Of a stretch of DNA of 64,000 nt, positions 53,592-62,551 are shown piece by piece. A program made the translations under genes and the position numbers. Below the pieces are notes generated by a model. The model searched no databases. It had not been told where the DNA came from and was given only the letters and a program-made list of their open reading frames with translations. Source of the DNA: Azospirillum agricola (GTDB lineage Bacteria > Pseudomonadota > Alphaproteobacteria > Azospirillales > Azospirillaceae); contig NZ_JAGINM010000012.1 in the NCBI RefSeq assembly GCF_017876095.1, positions 152,465 through 216,464 on the forward strand, given 5' to 3'. Each line of letters opens with the position of its first letter. Position 1 is the stretch's first letter.

Positions 53592-55457
53592 TCAGCGACG
53601 GACGGCGATGCCCTCGACCTGCGAAACGTCGCGAACGGCGCCACGGTCGGCGCTGGTGGTCAGGGCCGCGTAGGCGCGCAGGGCGGGGGACACCACGCGG
53701 TCGCGGGCCGCCGGCTTCCAGCCGTCCGCTCCCCTGGCGTTCATCGCGTCGCGGCGGCGCTGGAGTTCCTCGTCGCTGACCGCGAGACGAATGATCCGGT
53801 TGGGGATGTCGATCTCGACGCGGTCGCCTTCCTCGACCAGGCCAATGGCGCCGCCACCCGCCGCCTCCGGCGAGACATGGCCGATCGACAGGCCCGAGGT
53901 GCCGCCGGAGAAGCGGCCGTCGGTGACCAGCGCGCAGGCCTTGCCCAGCCCCTTCGACTTCAGATAGCTGGTCGGGTAGAGCATCTCCTGCATGCCCGGG
54001 CCGCCGCGCGGGCCTTCGTAGCGGATGATGACGACGTCGCCGGCCTTCACCGTGTCGCCGAGGATGCCGGCGACCGCGTCGTCCTGGCTTTCGAACACGC
54101 GGGCCGGACCGGAGAAGACGAGGTTGGAGGCGTCGACGCCCGCCGTCTTCACGATGCAGCCCTTCTCGGCGATGTTGCCGAACAGCACGGCGAGGCCGCC
54201 ATCCTGGCTGAACGCCTTGTCGGCCTTGCGGATGACGCCGGCCTCGCGGTCGAGGTCGAGTTCCGGCCAGCGGCGCTCCTGGCTGAAGGGCACCACGGTC
54301 GGGATGCCGCCGGGGGCGGCCTTGTAGAGGGTGTGGACGGCGGGATCCTGGGTGCGCACCACGTCCCAGCGGTCGATCGCCTCGCCCAGCGTCGGGGCGT
54401 GGACGGTCGGGACGGAGCGGTGGAGCAGGCCGGCGCGGTCCAGCTCGCCGAGGATGCCGAAGATGCCGCCGGCGCGGTGCACGTCCTCGATATGGACGTC
54501 GGAGACGGCGGGCGCCACCTTGCAGACGTTGGGAACGTGGCGCGACAGCCGGTCGATGTCGGCCATGGTGAAGTCGACCTCGCCCTCCTGCGCGGCGGCC
54601 AGGATGTGCAGGACCGTGTTGGTCGAACCACCCATGGCGATGTCGAGCGTCATCGCGTTCTCGAAGGCTTCCTTGGTGGCGATGCCGCGCGGCAGGGCGG
54701 TGGCGTCCTCCTCCTGGTACCAGCGGCGGCAGAGATCCACCGCCATGCGGCCGGCGGCGAGGAACAGCTCCTTGCGGTCGGCATGGGTGGCCAGGATGGT
54801 GCCGTTGCCGGGCAGAGACAGGCCGAGCGCCTCGGTCAGGCAGTTCATCGAGTTGGCGGTGAACATGCCGGAGCAGGAGCCGCAGGTCGGGCAGGAGCCG
54901 CGCTCCATCTCCGCCGCCTCCTCGTCGGACACGGTCGGGTCGGCGGCGGCGACCATGGCGTCGATCAGGTCGACGGCCTTGGTCTTGCCGCGCCAGTTGA
55001 CCTTGCCGGCTTCCATCGGGCCGCCCGACACGAAGATCGCCGGGATGTTCAGCCGCATCGCCGCCATCAGCATGCCGGGCGTGATCTTGTCGCAGTTTGA
55101 GATGCAGACCAGCGCGTCGGCGCAATGGGCGTTCGCCATGTACTCGACCGCGTCGGCGATCAGCTCGCGCGAGGGCAGGCTGTAGAGCATGCCGCTGTGG
55201 CCCATGGCGATTCCGTCGTCGACGGCGATGGTGTTGAATTCCTTGGCGACGCCACCGGCCTTCTCGATCTCGCGGGCGACGAGCTGGCCCAGATCCTTCA
55301 GATGGACGTGCCCCGGTACGAATTGGGTGAAGGAGTTCGCGATGGCGATGATCGGCTTGCCGAAGTCACCGTCCTTCATGCCGGTCGCCCGCCACAGTCC
55401 GCGGGCGCCCGCCATGTTGCGGCCGTGGGTGGAGGTGCGGGAACGGTAATGCGGCAT
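53592..55457 (-). CDS. ilvD: Dihydroxy-acid dehydratase
   Basis: IlvD dehydrates 2,3-dihydroxy acids in isoleucine, valine, leucine and pantothenate synthesis. The 621-residue sequence is very close to the E. coli type: MPHYRSRTSTHGRNMAGARG at the start, NSFTQFVPGHVHLKDLGQLV, HSGMLYSLPSRELIADAVEY, Fe-S ligand regions LVCISNCDKITPGML and GSCPTCGSCSGMFTANSMNC, and GGTSGLSIGHVSPEAAGGG toward the end. Length and start match the family. It is monocistronic, with a strong terminator. A 277-base upstream region (55458-55734) shows no leader peptide or attenuator I can identify. Confidence 0.97.
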   Translation of the reverse strand: MPHYRSRTSTHGRNMAGARGLWRATGMKDGDFGKPIIAIANSFTQFVPGHVHLKDLGQLVAREIEKAGGVAKEFNTIAVDDGIAMGHSGMLYSLPSRELIADAVEYMANAHCADALVCISNCDKITPGMLMAAMRLNIPAIFVSGGPMEAGKVNWRGKTKAVDLIDAMVAAADPTVSDEEAAEMERGSCPTCGSCSGMFTANSMNCLTEALGLSLPGNGTILATHADRKELFLAAGRMAVDLCRRWYQEEDATALPRGIATKEAFENAMTLDIAMGGSTNTVLHILAAAQEGEVDFTMADIDRLSRHVPNVCKVAPAVSDVHIEDVHRAGGIFGILGELDRAGLLHRSVPTVHAPTLGEAIDRWDVVRTQDPAVHTLYKAAPGGIPTVVPFSQERRWPELDLDREAGVIRKADKAFSQDGGLAVLFGNIAEKGCIVKTAGVDASNLVFSGPARVFESQDDAVAGILGDTVKAGDVVIIRYEGPRGGPGMQEMLYPTSYLKSKGLGKACALVTDGRFSGGTSGLSIGHVSPEAAGGGAIGLVEEGDRVEIDIPNRIIRLAVSDEELQRRRDAMNARGADGWKPAARDRVVSPALRAYAALTTSADRGAVRDVSQVEGIAVRR

Positions 55458-55734
55458 GGATTTTGTCCTCGACTGGTCGCGCGGATGCGGATTGGCGAAA
55501 GGATGGAACGAAACAGGTGGGCACCTTAGCAATCTCCTGTCGCGCTTTCCAGAGCCGCGAAGGACGCGTAGGCCAGCCATGCACACCGCACCAACCGCCG
55601 AGCCATACGCGCGCCCATCGACACGCGAATCGCCCGCAAGCACCCCGAAACCATGCCGCAATCCGGTGGACGCGCCGGTTGCCTCGGTGGGAAAGCTCCC
55701 CGAGCAGGCCCGAAGCGCCGCGCCGGCCCCCCAG

Positions 55735-56094
55735 CTAGCGTGCCGCCGCCCCCTTGCCATTGTCCTTGCGCGACCCACGGGCCGCCTTCGGCTCGGCCGG
55801 CTTGCCGGCCGCGGCGGATTTCGCCGCCGGGGGCTTGGCGGCCTTCGGCGCTGCCTTGCCCGCCGCCTTCGTACCGGCGGCCACCGCCGACAATCCCTCG
55901 GCAGCGGCGCGGGTGCCCTTGGCGGCGGCCTTGCGGGAAGGCTTCACAGCCGTGCCGGCGCGGTCCTCGGCGCGGATTTCCGCTTCGGCCTGCGCCCAAT
56001 GCTCGTCATGGCGGCCGTCCGGATGGCCCTCGCGCTCCCAGATTTCGTGGGCACGACGGCTGATACGCTCCTGAATATCCTGGGGATCGCTCAT
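55735..56094 (-). CDS. DUF2934 protein with histone-H1-like Lys/Ala tail
   Basis: The first 40 residues are a DUF2934 motif (ERISRRAHEIWEREGHPDGR followed by HDEHWAQAEAEI), and the remaining 75 are a low-complexity Ala/Lys/Pro/Gly tail (KAAAKGTRAAAEGLSA, KAAPKAAKPPAAKSAAAGKP, RKDNGKGAAAR) resembling histone H1 and bacterial nucleoid proteins. The start has GGAG close by. DNA-binding or nucleoid compaction by the tail is a reasonable guess. It is 119 residues, 88 bases from the neighbouring HflX-like gene and in the same direction. Confidence 0.8.
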   Translation of the reverse strand: MSDPQDIQERISRRAHEIWEREGHPDGRHDEHWAQAEAEIRAEDRAGTAVKPSRKAAAKGTRAAAEGLSAVAAGTKAAGKAAPKAAKPPAAKSAAAGKPAEPKAARGSRKDNGKGAAAR

Positions 56095-56182
56095 TGTTTC
56101 CTGCTCCTCGGCCAGAATCGCTTTGTGACAGCTTCCCGCCGACGTTGAGAAGCCGCTCCTATGGGGCACCCCGAATGACCGG

Positions 56183-57361
56183 TCACGCCGGCACCGGCCC
56201 CTTCTCGTCGAGGACCGGAGCCCGCGCGTCCAGCCGGCGCTCGATCAGGCTGGCCAAATCGTCCATGCCCATGCCGGTGGCCGCGGAGACCGGCAGGCTT
56301 TCGCCGGCCTTACCGTCCAGCATCCGCAAGGCGAGCGCGGCCCGCGCGGTGCCTGCCAGGCGGTCGGCCTTGGTGAACACCTCCAGCAGCCGGGGGTCGT
56401 TCACCGGATCGATGCCGAGGTCGCGCAGCAGCGTGTCCACGGCCATGGCCCGCGCGGCCTGTTCCGGATCGGCGGCGTCCCGCACATGCAGGATCAGGTC
56501 CGCCTCGCGCACCGCGTCGAGCGTCGCCGCGAAGGCGGTGATCGCGCCATGCGGCAGATCGGCCAGAACGGGCAGGCCCATGACGAGATCGACGGCCCGG
56601 CCCGACGGAAGCGACGCCCCGACCGCCGCCGCGCCGGGCGAGGTTCGGCCGGACAGCCGGGCGAGCAGGGTCGAGACGCCGGCACCGGCGTAACCGACCA
56701 GCGCGACGGACGGGATGCCGGCCGCCCTGCGCCGTTCCCGCGTCCGGGCCTTGCGCTGGCGAAGGTCGGCCAGACCGCGCTTCAGGCCGGCGATCCGCTC
56801 GGTCAGCAGGCGCCGGTGGCTCTCCAGCAGCGCGTCGCCGGGAATCCCGCCGGATGAGGCGGTCTGGAAACCCAGCCCGTCCCATCGCTTGTCCGGGCGG
56901 CTCCAGCAACGCACCGACCGCCCACGCTGGAAACGGAGGATGGCGAGGTCGGCCTGCATCCGCGCTTCGGCGTCGGCGCCCTGGGCGCCCTGCGATTCCC
57001 CCAGCGCTTCAAGGATCAGACCGCAGCGGTCCAGAACCTTGACGAGGCAGCCGCGCTCCAGCGTGCGCTGCTGCAAGGCGGTCAACGGATGGTCGATCAC
57101 CAGCAGGTCGGCGTGGAACGCCTCCACCAACCCGCCGAGACGCTCCAGGCCCGGACGCCCGAACAGGGAATTGGCCTTCGGCTGTTCCAGGGAAACCGTT
57201 TCCGCGTGCAGCACCGCCGCCCCGATGCCGCGGGTCAGCCGCACCGCCTCGTCCAGGCGCGCGGCCGCGGCGGGGGCGGGCGGGTCGGTGGCCAGGATGG
57301 GGGTCACGACCAGCGCCCGGGCGACGGGTGCCGTGGGATCGGTTTCGGAAAACAGCGTCAT
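56183..57361 (-). CDS. HflX-like protein with degenerate GTP-binding motifs
   Basis: The 392-residue protein aligns along its length with HflX: N-terminal domain LFGRPGLERLGGLVEAFHAD, VKVLDRCGLILEAL, the helical ERRRAAGIPSVALVGYAGAG linker, and DLPHGAITAFAATLDAVREA then LILHVRDAADPE. However the P-loop reads GYAGAGVST rather than GYTNAGKST, so the Lys that binds phosphate is Val; the G3 stretch DTVGFI is replaced by VMGLPVLAD; G4 survives as TKAD. It probably cannot bind or hydrolyse GTP normally. A regular hflX should exist elsewhere in the genome. Confidence 0.82.
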   Translation of the reverse strand: MTLFSETDPTAPVARALVVTPILATDPPAPAAAARLDEAVRLTRGIGAAVLHAETVSLEQPKANSLFGRPGLERLGGLVEAFHADLLVIDHPLTALQQRTLERGCLVKVLDRCGLILEALGESQGAQGADAEARMQADLAILRFQRGRSVRCWSRPDKRWDGLGFQTASSGGIPGDALLESHRRLLTERIAGLKRGLADLRQRKARTRERRRAAGIPSVALVGYAGAGVSTLLARLSGRTSPGAAAVGASLPSGRAVDLVMGLPVLADLPHGAITAFAATLDAVREADLILHVRDAADPEQAARAMAVDTLLRDLGIDPVNDPRLLEVFTKADRLAGTARAALALRMLDGKAGESLPVSAATGMGMDDLASLIERRLDARAPVLDEKGPVPA

Positions 57362-57527
57362 GGGGTCTTCCCGGCTCTCTGGAAACGGCCGCGCGCCTTC
57401 AGGCGTCCGGATGGTACGGCGTGCGCGGGCGGCGCCTTATCAACAGAGCGCCTTCGGACACGGTTCCCAAGGGGACCGGACTCGTGTCACAACCCGGCGC
57501 TGCCGCCGACCGGATCAGAGCCCGACC

Positions 57528-59141
57528 ATGCCGTCCACCCCCTCCCGCCCCTCGCCGCTTCCTCGCCTTTCGCAAGCCCCCTGGTGGGCCCTGTGCACCG
57601 GCATTGCCGCGGCCATTGCGCTTTCGGTGCTGATCTTCGGATTCCGGCTGCCCTACTGGATGCACGCCGACCAGGATCTGGTCCTGGTCTATCACGGGCT
57701 TCTGTTCGGCGACGGCTTGCCGCAGGAGTATTTCGACCATCCGGGATACGGCTATTTCCTGGTCGTCGATGCCTGGTTCCGAGCGCTGCACGCGCTGGGG
57801 CTGCTGCCCATCGCCACGCTGTCGGCCTTGCCGCCCGCCAGCGACGCCGCCGCCACGGCGGCGGCGTGGCAGCATCTGGTCGAGGCCGGGCGGGCGCTGT
57901 CGATCGCGCTGGTCGCCCTGTTCGCCGTCGTCTACGCGACGCTGGTCCGCAGCCTCGTCGGCGACCGGCGGGTGGCCTTGCTGGCCGGGATCGTGATGGC
58001 GTTCGGAGTCGGGCTGACGGCGCAGGGCCGGCAGATGCGGACCGATCTGCTCTCCGCCGGCCTGGTCGTCACCGCCCTGCTGCTGGTGCTGGTCGCGGTG
58101 CGGCGTCCGCCGGGAGGAAAGCCGGTCCTGCTGCTCGGCCTTGCCGGGCTGCTGACCGGGCTGGCGATGGTCACCAAGGTCCAGGCGGTGTTCCTGGCGC
58201 TGGGCATTCCGGTCGCGGCCCTGCTGTTCGGGCAGCGGTTCGAGCCCGCCGCCCGGACGCGGGGGTCCCGGTCTCCGTGGGCTCTGGCCGCCGTGACGGC
58301 ACTCCTGGCGGCCGCCGCGCTGGTTCCGGCTCTCGCGCTCGTCGCCGAGGGCATCGCCGGCTGGGGACAGGCGCTCTACCCCTACAAGCCGGTGGGCGGC
58401 GGTCTGTCCGGGCATTACCAGGGGCTGGTCGCCGGCTGGATCCTGCTGGGCATGGCGGTGGTCGCCGCGGTGCTGCGGGTGCCGCCGGCCCACGCCGTGA
58501 CGGCGGCGGCGGCGGTCCTGCTCGGGCTGGCGCTGGGGCTGCTGGCGCTCGACCTCCGCTACAACGTTCAGAACGTCATCGCCGTCGCCAACTTCGTCGA
58601 GCACATGTTCGTCTTCACCAGCTGGCGCCACGCCACCGCGTTGCAGGGACAGGAGCAGGTGGTGGGCGAGGGGCTGCTGACGCTGCTGCTGTCCGGGGTC
58701 GGCCGGACTCTGGCGATCCGCACCATCGTCCTGCATCCCGACAACATCCCGCAGACGATCATCGTCGAATGGTTCGCCCTGGCGGGCGCCGTGGCGCTGT
58801 GGCGGCGCGGCGAGCGGCTGGCCGCCGTCCAGGCTCTGTTCCTGCTGCTGGTCGCCTGGGGGCTGGAGGCGCTGTTCTCGCTGCGCGGCTTCCAGCGCGC
58901 CTACGCCGCCTACACCGACCCGCTGGCGATCCTGTCGGCGGCCTGGGTGCTGGCGCGGATGCCCGGGCTTCTCGACCGCACCCGGTCGCGGCGCGCCATC
59001 CTCGGCGGGGTGGCGCTGGTGGTGGTCGCGGCGCACGCCTGGCCGATCATCGAGACCCGCCGCCTGCCCAACCCGACGACGCATTGCGAGTGGATTCCCA
59101 CCTACATGCCGCGGGTCGGGCCGTTCCCCTTCTGCCGCTGA
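57528..59141 (+). CDS. GT-C type membrane glycosyltransferase / polytopic membrane protein
   Basis: A 537-residue integral membrane protein with about ten hydrophobic segments. The first periplasmic loop (residues 35-75) has WMHADQDLVLVYHGLLFGDG and DHPGYGYFLVV, the acidic-loop pattern of GT-C polyprenyl-phosphate-sugar transferases (ArnT/PMT style). Later RQMRTDLLSAG and the C-terminal end THCEWIPTYMPRVGPF are typical of the group. Acceptor and donor are unknown. It converges on the GT9/O-antigen ligase pair, suggesting a role in LPS or glycan assembly. The ATG at 57528 fits the start of the first helix. Confidence 0.78.
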   Translation: MPSTPSRPSPLPRLSQAPWWALCTGIAAAIALSVLIFGFRLPYWMHADQDLVLVYHGLLFGDGLPQEYFDHPGYGYFLVVDAWFRALHALGLLPIATLSALPPASDAAATAAAWQHLVEAGRALSIALVALFAVVYATLVRSLVGDRRVALLAGIVMAFGVGLTAQGRQMRTDLLSAGLVVTALLLVLVAVRRPPGGKPVLLLGLAGLLTGLAMVTKVQAVFLALGIPVAALLFGQRFEPAARTRGSRSPWALAAVTALLAAAALVPALALVAEGIAGWGQALYPYKPVGGGLSGHYQGLVAGWILLGMAVVAAVLRVPPAHAVTAAAAVLLGLALGLLALDLRYNVQNVIAVANFVEHMFVFTSWRHATALQGQEQVVGEGLLTLLLSGVGRTLAIRTIVLHPDNIPQTIIVEWFALAGAVALWRRGERLAAVQALFLLLVAWGLEALFSLRGFQRAYAAYTDPLAILSAAWVLARMPGLLDRTRSRRAILGGVALVVVAAHAWPIIETRRLPNPTTHCEWIPTYMPRVGPFPFCR

Positions 59142-59170
59142 CCGGACCGCGACGGGCAGGGAAAAAGCTC

Positions 59171-59190
59171 GCGGGGCCGTTCAGCCCCGC
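59171..59190 (-). terminator. Intrinsic terminator of the GT9 gene
   Basis: GCGGGGC and GCCCCGC form a seven-base stem that contains the GT9 stop codon in its loop, followed on the minus strand by GAGCTTTTTC. It probably ends the GT9/O-antigen ligase transcript. Confidence 0.75.
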
Positions 59191-60122
59191 ACGCGATCCA
59201 GAGCGGCCAGCACGCCGGCGCTGTCCATCTCGGCGAAATCCGGCCGCCGGTGCATGACCACGCGCGGCCCCGAGGACTGGGTCGGCCCCGACGCGTTGGA
59301 ATAGACGGCCACGGTCGGGCATCCGACCGCGGCGATCAGCTGGGTCGGGCCGGTGTCGTTGCCCACCGCCCCCCAGGCCCGGCGCGCCAGCCCGCCCAGT
59401 TCGGGAACGCTGGTCCGGCCGGTCAGGTCCACGGTCCCGGGACAGGCATCGGCGATGGAGCGGGCCAGTTCGGATTCGATCCCGGTGCCGACGACCACCG
59501 GCGTCACCCCCCGCCCGGCCAGGGCGGTCGCCACCTCGGCGTAGCGGCGCACCGGCCAGCGCTTGTCGGGCCGGCCGGGCGAGGAGCCGGGAACCAGCAG
59601 GGCAAAGGGCGCGGCGATGCCGAAATGGCCGATGTCGGCATCGAGCCAGGACAGGTCCGGCACCGGATCGGGCACGATGCCGAAGGGCGCCAGCTGCCGG
59701 GCGTAGCGTTCGACGGCGGCGACCCGCCGACGGCCCTCGTAGCGGTCGGGGTGCGAGGCTCCGCGCGCCGTGCCCGACCATTCGGGCCAGGGACCGGGAA
59801 ACAGCAGGGGAAAATAGCGGTTGGTGCGGGACTGCGATTGCAGATCGTAGACACGGTCGAAGCGTCCGGCGCGCAGGATCCGCCGGACCGCCAGATAGGC
59901 CGCCAGCGAACGCTCGCGCGGATCCTCCAGGACCTCGTCGAACAGGCCGCTGAGCCGGGCGAGGGGGGCCAGCGACGGCAGGGTCATGAGCGACAGATGG
60001 TCGGCCGCGTGGTGGCGCCGGATCGCCGCGAAAGCCGTCTGCGCCAGGAAGAAATCGCCGAAGGCCCCCAGCTTGATGACGAGGATGCGGCAGGGCCGGG
60101 CAGGGGGGGCGGCAGGGATCAT
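59181..60122 (-). CDS. GT9 glycosyltransferase (ADP-heptose:LPS heptosyltransferase-like)
   Basis: A 313-residue GT-B protein of the GT9 family. Diagnostic parts are RILVIKLGAFGDFFLAQTAF at the N-terminus (residues 12-31, the Lys/Asp-containing site), the central LVPGSSPGRPDKRWPVRRYA (donor-binding), VVVGTGIESELARSIADACP, and GAVGNDTGPTQLIAAVGCPT where D-T-G-P precedes the usual His position. It probably transfers heptose or a similar sugar to the LPS core at the cytoplasmic face of the inner membrane. It overlaps the upstream O-antigen ligase gene by four bases. Confidence 0.88.
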   Translation of the reverse strand: MIPAAPPARPCRILVIKLGAFGDFFLAQTAFAAIRRHHAADHLSLMTLPSLAPLARLSGLFDEVLEDPRERSLAAYLAVRRILRAGRFDRVYDLQSQSRTNRYFPLLFPGPWPEWSGTARGASHPDRYEGRRRVAAVERYARQLAPFGIVPDPVPDLSWLDADIGHFGIAAPFALLVPGSSPGRPDKRWPVRRYAEVATALAGRGVTPVVVGTGIESELARSIADACPGTVDLTGRTSVPELGGLARRAWGAVGNDTGPTQLIAAVGCPTVAVYSNASGPTQSSGPRVVMHRRPDFAEMDSAGVLAALDRVRG

Positions 60123-61360
60123 CGCTCGTCCGCCGGAACGCGGGCGGCCAGCCGCAGCACCAGGCCGGCGGCGAGGAAGCCGGCCATCCACCACGCCTGC
60201 CAGATGCCGTAGGCGGTGCTGCCCATCGCCAGCGCCGTCGCGAACAGCGCCAGCGCGAAGGGTTGGTCGCGCTCGGCCATGCGCCCGGTCCCGGCCAGAA
60301 GCATCAGGGTCGCGCCCAGCGCCAGCGCGGCCCCGGCCCCTCCCAGTTCCAGCCAGACCTGGAGGAAGGCGTTGTGCGGGTGCAGCGGCAGCAGGCTGTC
60401 GCCGATTTCCACGAAGCGGGACACCTCGCCCTGTGGCGTCAGCGCGCGGGAGGAATCGATTCCCTGACCGAGAAGAGGGGTTTGGAGCGCACGGTTCGCC
60501 GCCAGCCCCCAGATCTCGATCCGGTGGCGGGCGGAATGGAACAGCCAGTCCGCTCCTTCCAGGTTCAGGACACGGTCGAGGAACAGGGCCACCGGAACGA
60601 CGGCGACGAAGGCGAAGGCCACGATGGTCCCCAGCGCCTGCCGGGCGCGGCGGGCCGACCAGCAGGCCAGGGCGAAGGTAGCGATGCCGACGGCGATGCC
60701 GAGAATGGCCGAACGGCTGGTCAACGGCAGACAGACCAGCGCGTAGGCCACCGGCACCAGCAGGGCGGCGGCGCGATGCCCGGCCCGGTCGACGACCAGC
60801 GCGGCCGGCCAGACCAGCAGGCAGAGCAGGGCGGCGGTGCGCTTGGGGACGTTGCTGTGGATGAGGTGGATGAGTTCCTCGTCGGGAATCGCGTTCCACC
60901 ACCGATGCAGCGGGAAATCCAGCAGCGCCTCGACGCCGAACACGGCGACGCCAGCCAGGAAGCCGGCAAGGAACAGGCCGGCGAGCCGCCGCGCCTCCAC
61001 CCCCGGCATCTGCGACACCCAGGCCCCGCCGGCCAGGGCGCCCAACGCGATGTAGGCGATCTCCAACACCGTGACGCCGTCGCGTCCGGACGGGCTCCAC
61101 ACGGTCGACAGGAGAGCCAGCAACAGGAAGGCGCCGACCACGGCGACCGCCGGCAGGGAGCGCGCCATCCGGCCCAGCGCGCGGCGGCGGGCCAGCCCCG
61201 CCAGGGCGATGACGGTGAAGAGAATGGCCCACACCGGCAGGCCGCGCGGCGCCAGGGCCGCGAGCGGGCCGAGCAGCCCGGCGACCGTTCCGGCCGCCGC
61301 CGCGAGCAACGCATCGGGCAGGCCGGTCGAGGAATCGTGACGCGACGAGGAGATGGCCAT
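60119..61360 (-). CDS. O-antigen ligase / polymerase family protein
   Basis: A 413-residue membrane protein of the Wzy_C (O-antigen ligase) superfamily. It has ten to twelve transmembrane helices, a large periplasmic loop between about residues 265 and 330 and the key motif ARHRIEIWGLAANRALQTPL (with R-x3-E...W) followed by LLGQGIDSSR and LHPHNAFLQVWLELGGAG, whose His-Asn is the usual ligase signature. It should act on undecaprenyl-linked glycan in the inner membrane. It is coupled to the GT9 gene and upstream of it. Confidence 0.88.
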   Translation of the reverse strand: MAISSSRHDSSTGLPDALLAAAAGTVAGLLGPLAALAPRGLPVWAILFTVIALAGLARRRALGRMARSLPAVAVVGAFLLLALLSTVWSPSGRDGVTVLEIAYIALGALAGGAWVSQMPGVEARRLAGLFLAGFLAGVAVFGVEALLDFPLHRWWNAIPDEELIHLIHSNVPKRTAALLCLLVWPAALVVDRAGHRAAALLVPVAYALVCLPLTSRSAILGIAVGIATFALACWSARRARQALGTIVAFAFVAVVPVALFLDRVLNLEGADWLFHSARHRIEIWGLAANRALQTPLLGQGIDSSRALTPQGEVSRFVEIGDSLLPLHPHNAFLQVWLELGGAGAALALGATLMLLAGTGRMAERDQPFALALFATALAMGSTAYGIWQAWWMAGFLAAGLVLRLAARVPADER

Positions 61361-61496
61361 GGGCTCAACGGGACAGCGAGGACCGGCGGCGACTTAACAG
61401 AAGTCCCGGCTTGAAAGCAACCGGCACCGCCCGACGGTGCTCGTCGCCGATCCCGGACGGCCGGCGCTTCCCTAAGAACGCCTGACGCCGTTCCGT

Positions 61497-61787
61497 TCAG
61501 GCCAGCAGGTCGGCGTGCTGCTTGTGCCGCTGAATCCACAGGGCGGCGTAGCTGCACACCGGCACCACCTTCAACCCCTCCGCCCGCGCCTGTCCCATGA
61601 CGCCCTCCATCAGCCGCCCGGCGGCACCAGTGCCGCGCAGCGACGGCGGCGCCTCGACGTAGGAGATCAGCAGGGTGCCGCCACTGCGCCGGTAGTCGGC
61701 GAAGACGGTCTGTCCGCCGACGGCCAACTCAAAACGGTTCTTCGCCCGGTTGTCGGAAAACGCTTCGCCGGAAAACGATTCGCTCAT
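61497..61787 (-). CDS. YjdJ-type GCN5-related N-acetyltransferase
   Basis: The 96-residue protein belongs to the small GNAT-like group. The acetyl-CoA loop is represented by SLRGTGAAGRLMEGVMGQ (residues 49-66), and the last stretch VVPVCSYAALWIQRHKQHAD is typical of this family. A beta-strand motif (NRFELAVGGQTVFADYRR) opens the fold. The substrate is unknown. The ATG at 61787 has GAGGG just upstream; longer starts overlap the RluA gene. It begins five bases after the rluA-family stop and forms a two-gene unit. Confidence 0.88.
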   Translation of the reverse strand: MSESFSGEAFSDNRAKNRFELAVGGQTVFADYRRSGGTLLISYVEAPPSLRGTGAAGRLMEGVMGQARAEGLKVVPVCSYAALWIQRHKQHADLLA

Positions 61788-61792
61788 GACCC

Positions 61793-62551
61793 TCATCCCG
61801 TGACGATGCCCAGGGCGGCCGGCTCCGTGCCGCCCGTCTCCGCATCGTAACACGCGGTTTCGGGATTTGGACCGGGGCTACCCCAACCGCATCCGGCCAG
61901 CGCATCGCGCATATGCTCCGGCGGCGGGGCCACCGCCGTGACCCTGGGGTATTGCAGCCCGAGCTGGAAGGACACCGAACGGGCCAGCAGATGCAGGTTG
62001 CCGAAGGGCAGCCGCTCCGGCCCGTAGAAGGGCTCGCCGGTCAACGGGCAGCCGATCGCCGCGCAATGGACGCGGATCTGGTGGGTGCGCCCGGTGCGCG
62101 GCGTCAGTTCCAGCCAGGAGCGGCCGTTGCCGGTGCCGAGCACGCGGTACTCGGTGACGGCGGGCTGGCCGGTCGGGTCGGGCAGGATGGTCCAGGCGCC
62201 GGGGACGTTGCGCTTCAGCAGCGGCAGGTCGATGATTCCGCTCGACCGGTCGGGGATGCCGTCGGCGACGCCCCAATAGGTCTTCTCCACATGGCCGGCG
62301 GCGAACATCTGGCCCAGCCGCTTCAGCGCCCACGGCGTGCGCCCGAGGATCAGGCAGCCGGCGGTGTCGCGGTCCAGCCGGTGCGCCAGCTTCGGCGGCA
62401 CGCCATCGGCGTCGGCGAGCGCCGGCAGATAGAGTTCGAGATGGTCGACGATCTTGCCGGCCTTGTGGACGGCCAGTCCGGCGGGCTTGTCGATGACATA
62501 GAGCCAGGGATCCTCGTAGAGGACGCGGGCGCGCAGCGAGTCGGGGGTCAT
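61793..62551 (-). CDS. RluA-family pseudouridine synthase
   Basis: A 252-residue rRNA/tRNA pseudouridine synthase of the RluA/RsuA group. The active-site motif is AHRLDRDTAGCLILGRT (near 55), in which the first Asp is the nucleophile, and the preceding LYVIDKPAGLAVHKAG plus later TPRTGRTHQIRVHCAAIGCP segment are family landmarks. No S4 domain is present, so it is the short RluA type. The target is unknown. It is divergent from galU across 347 bases of palindrome-rich DNA and precedes the GNAT gene by five bases. Confidence 0.92.
   Translation of the reverse strand: MTPDSLRARVLYEDPWLYVIDKPAGLAVHKAGKIVDHLELYLPALADADGVPPKLAHRLDRDTAGCLILGRTPWALKRLGQMFAAGHVEKTYWGVADGIPDRSSGIIDLPLLKRNVPGAWTILPDPTGQPAVTEYRVLGTGNGRSWLELTPRTGRTHQIRVHCAAIGCPLTGEPFYGPERLPFGNLHLLARSVSFQLGLQYPRVTAVAPPPEHMRDALAGCGWGSPGPNPETACYDAETGGTEPAALGIVTG

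Noticed and set aside
53422..55778. Longer ilvD or a second gene in this interval in other frames.
   Set aside because: The dehydratase begins at the conserved MPHYRSRTSTHGRN; extensions upstream are Arg/Gly-rich and not conserved.
61361..61496. Terminator between the O-antigen ligase start and the GNAT stop.
   Set aside because: Only a six-base GCACCG/CGGTGC hairpin without a T-run is present.
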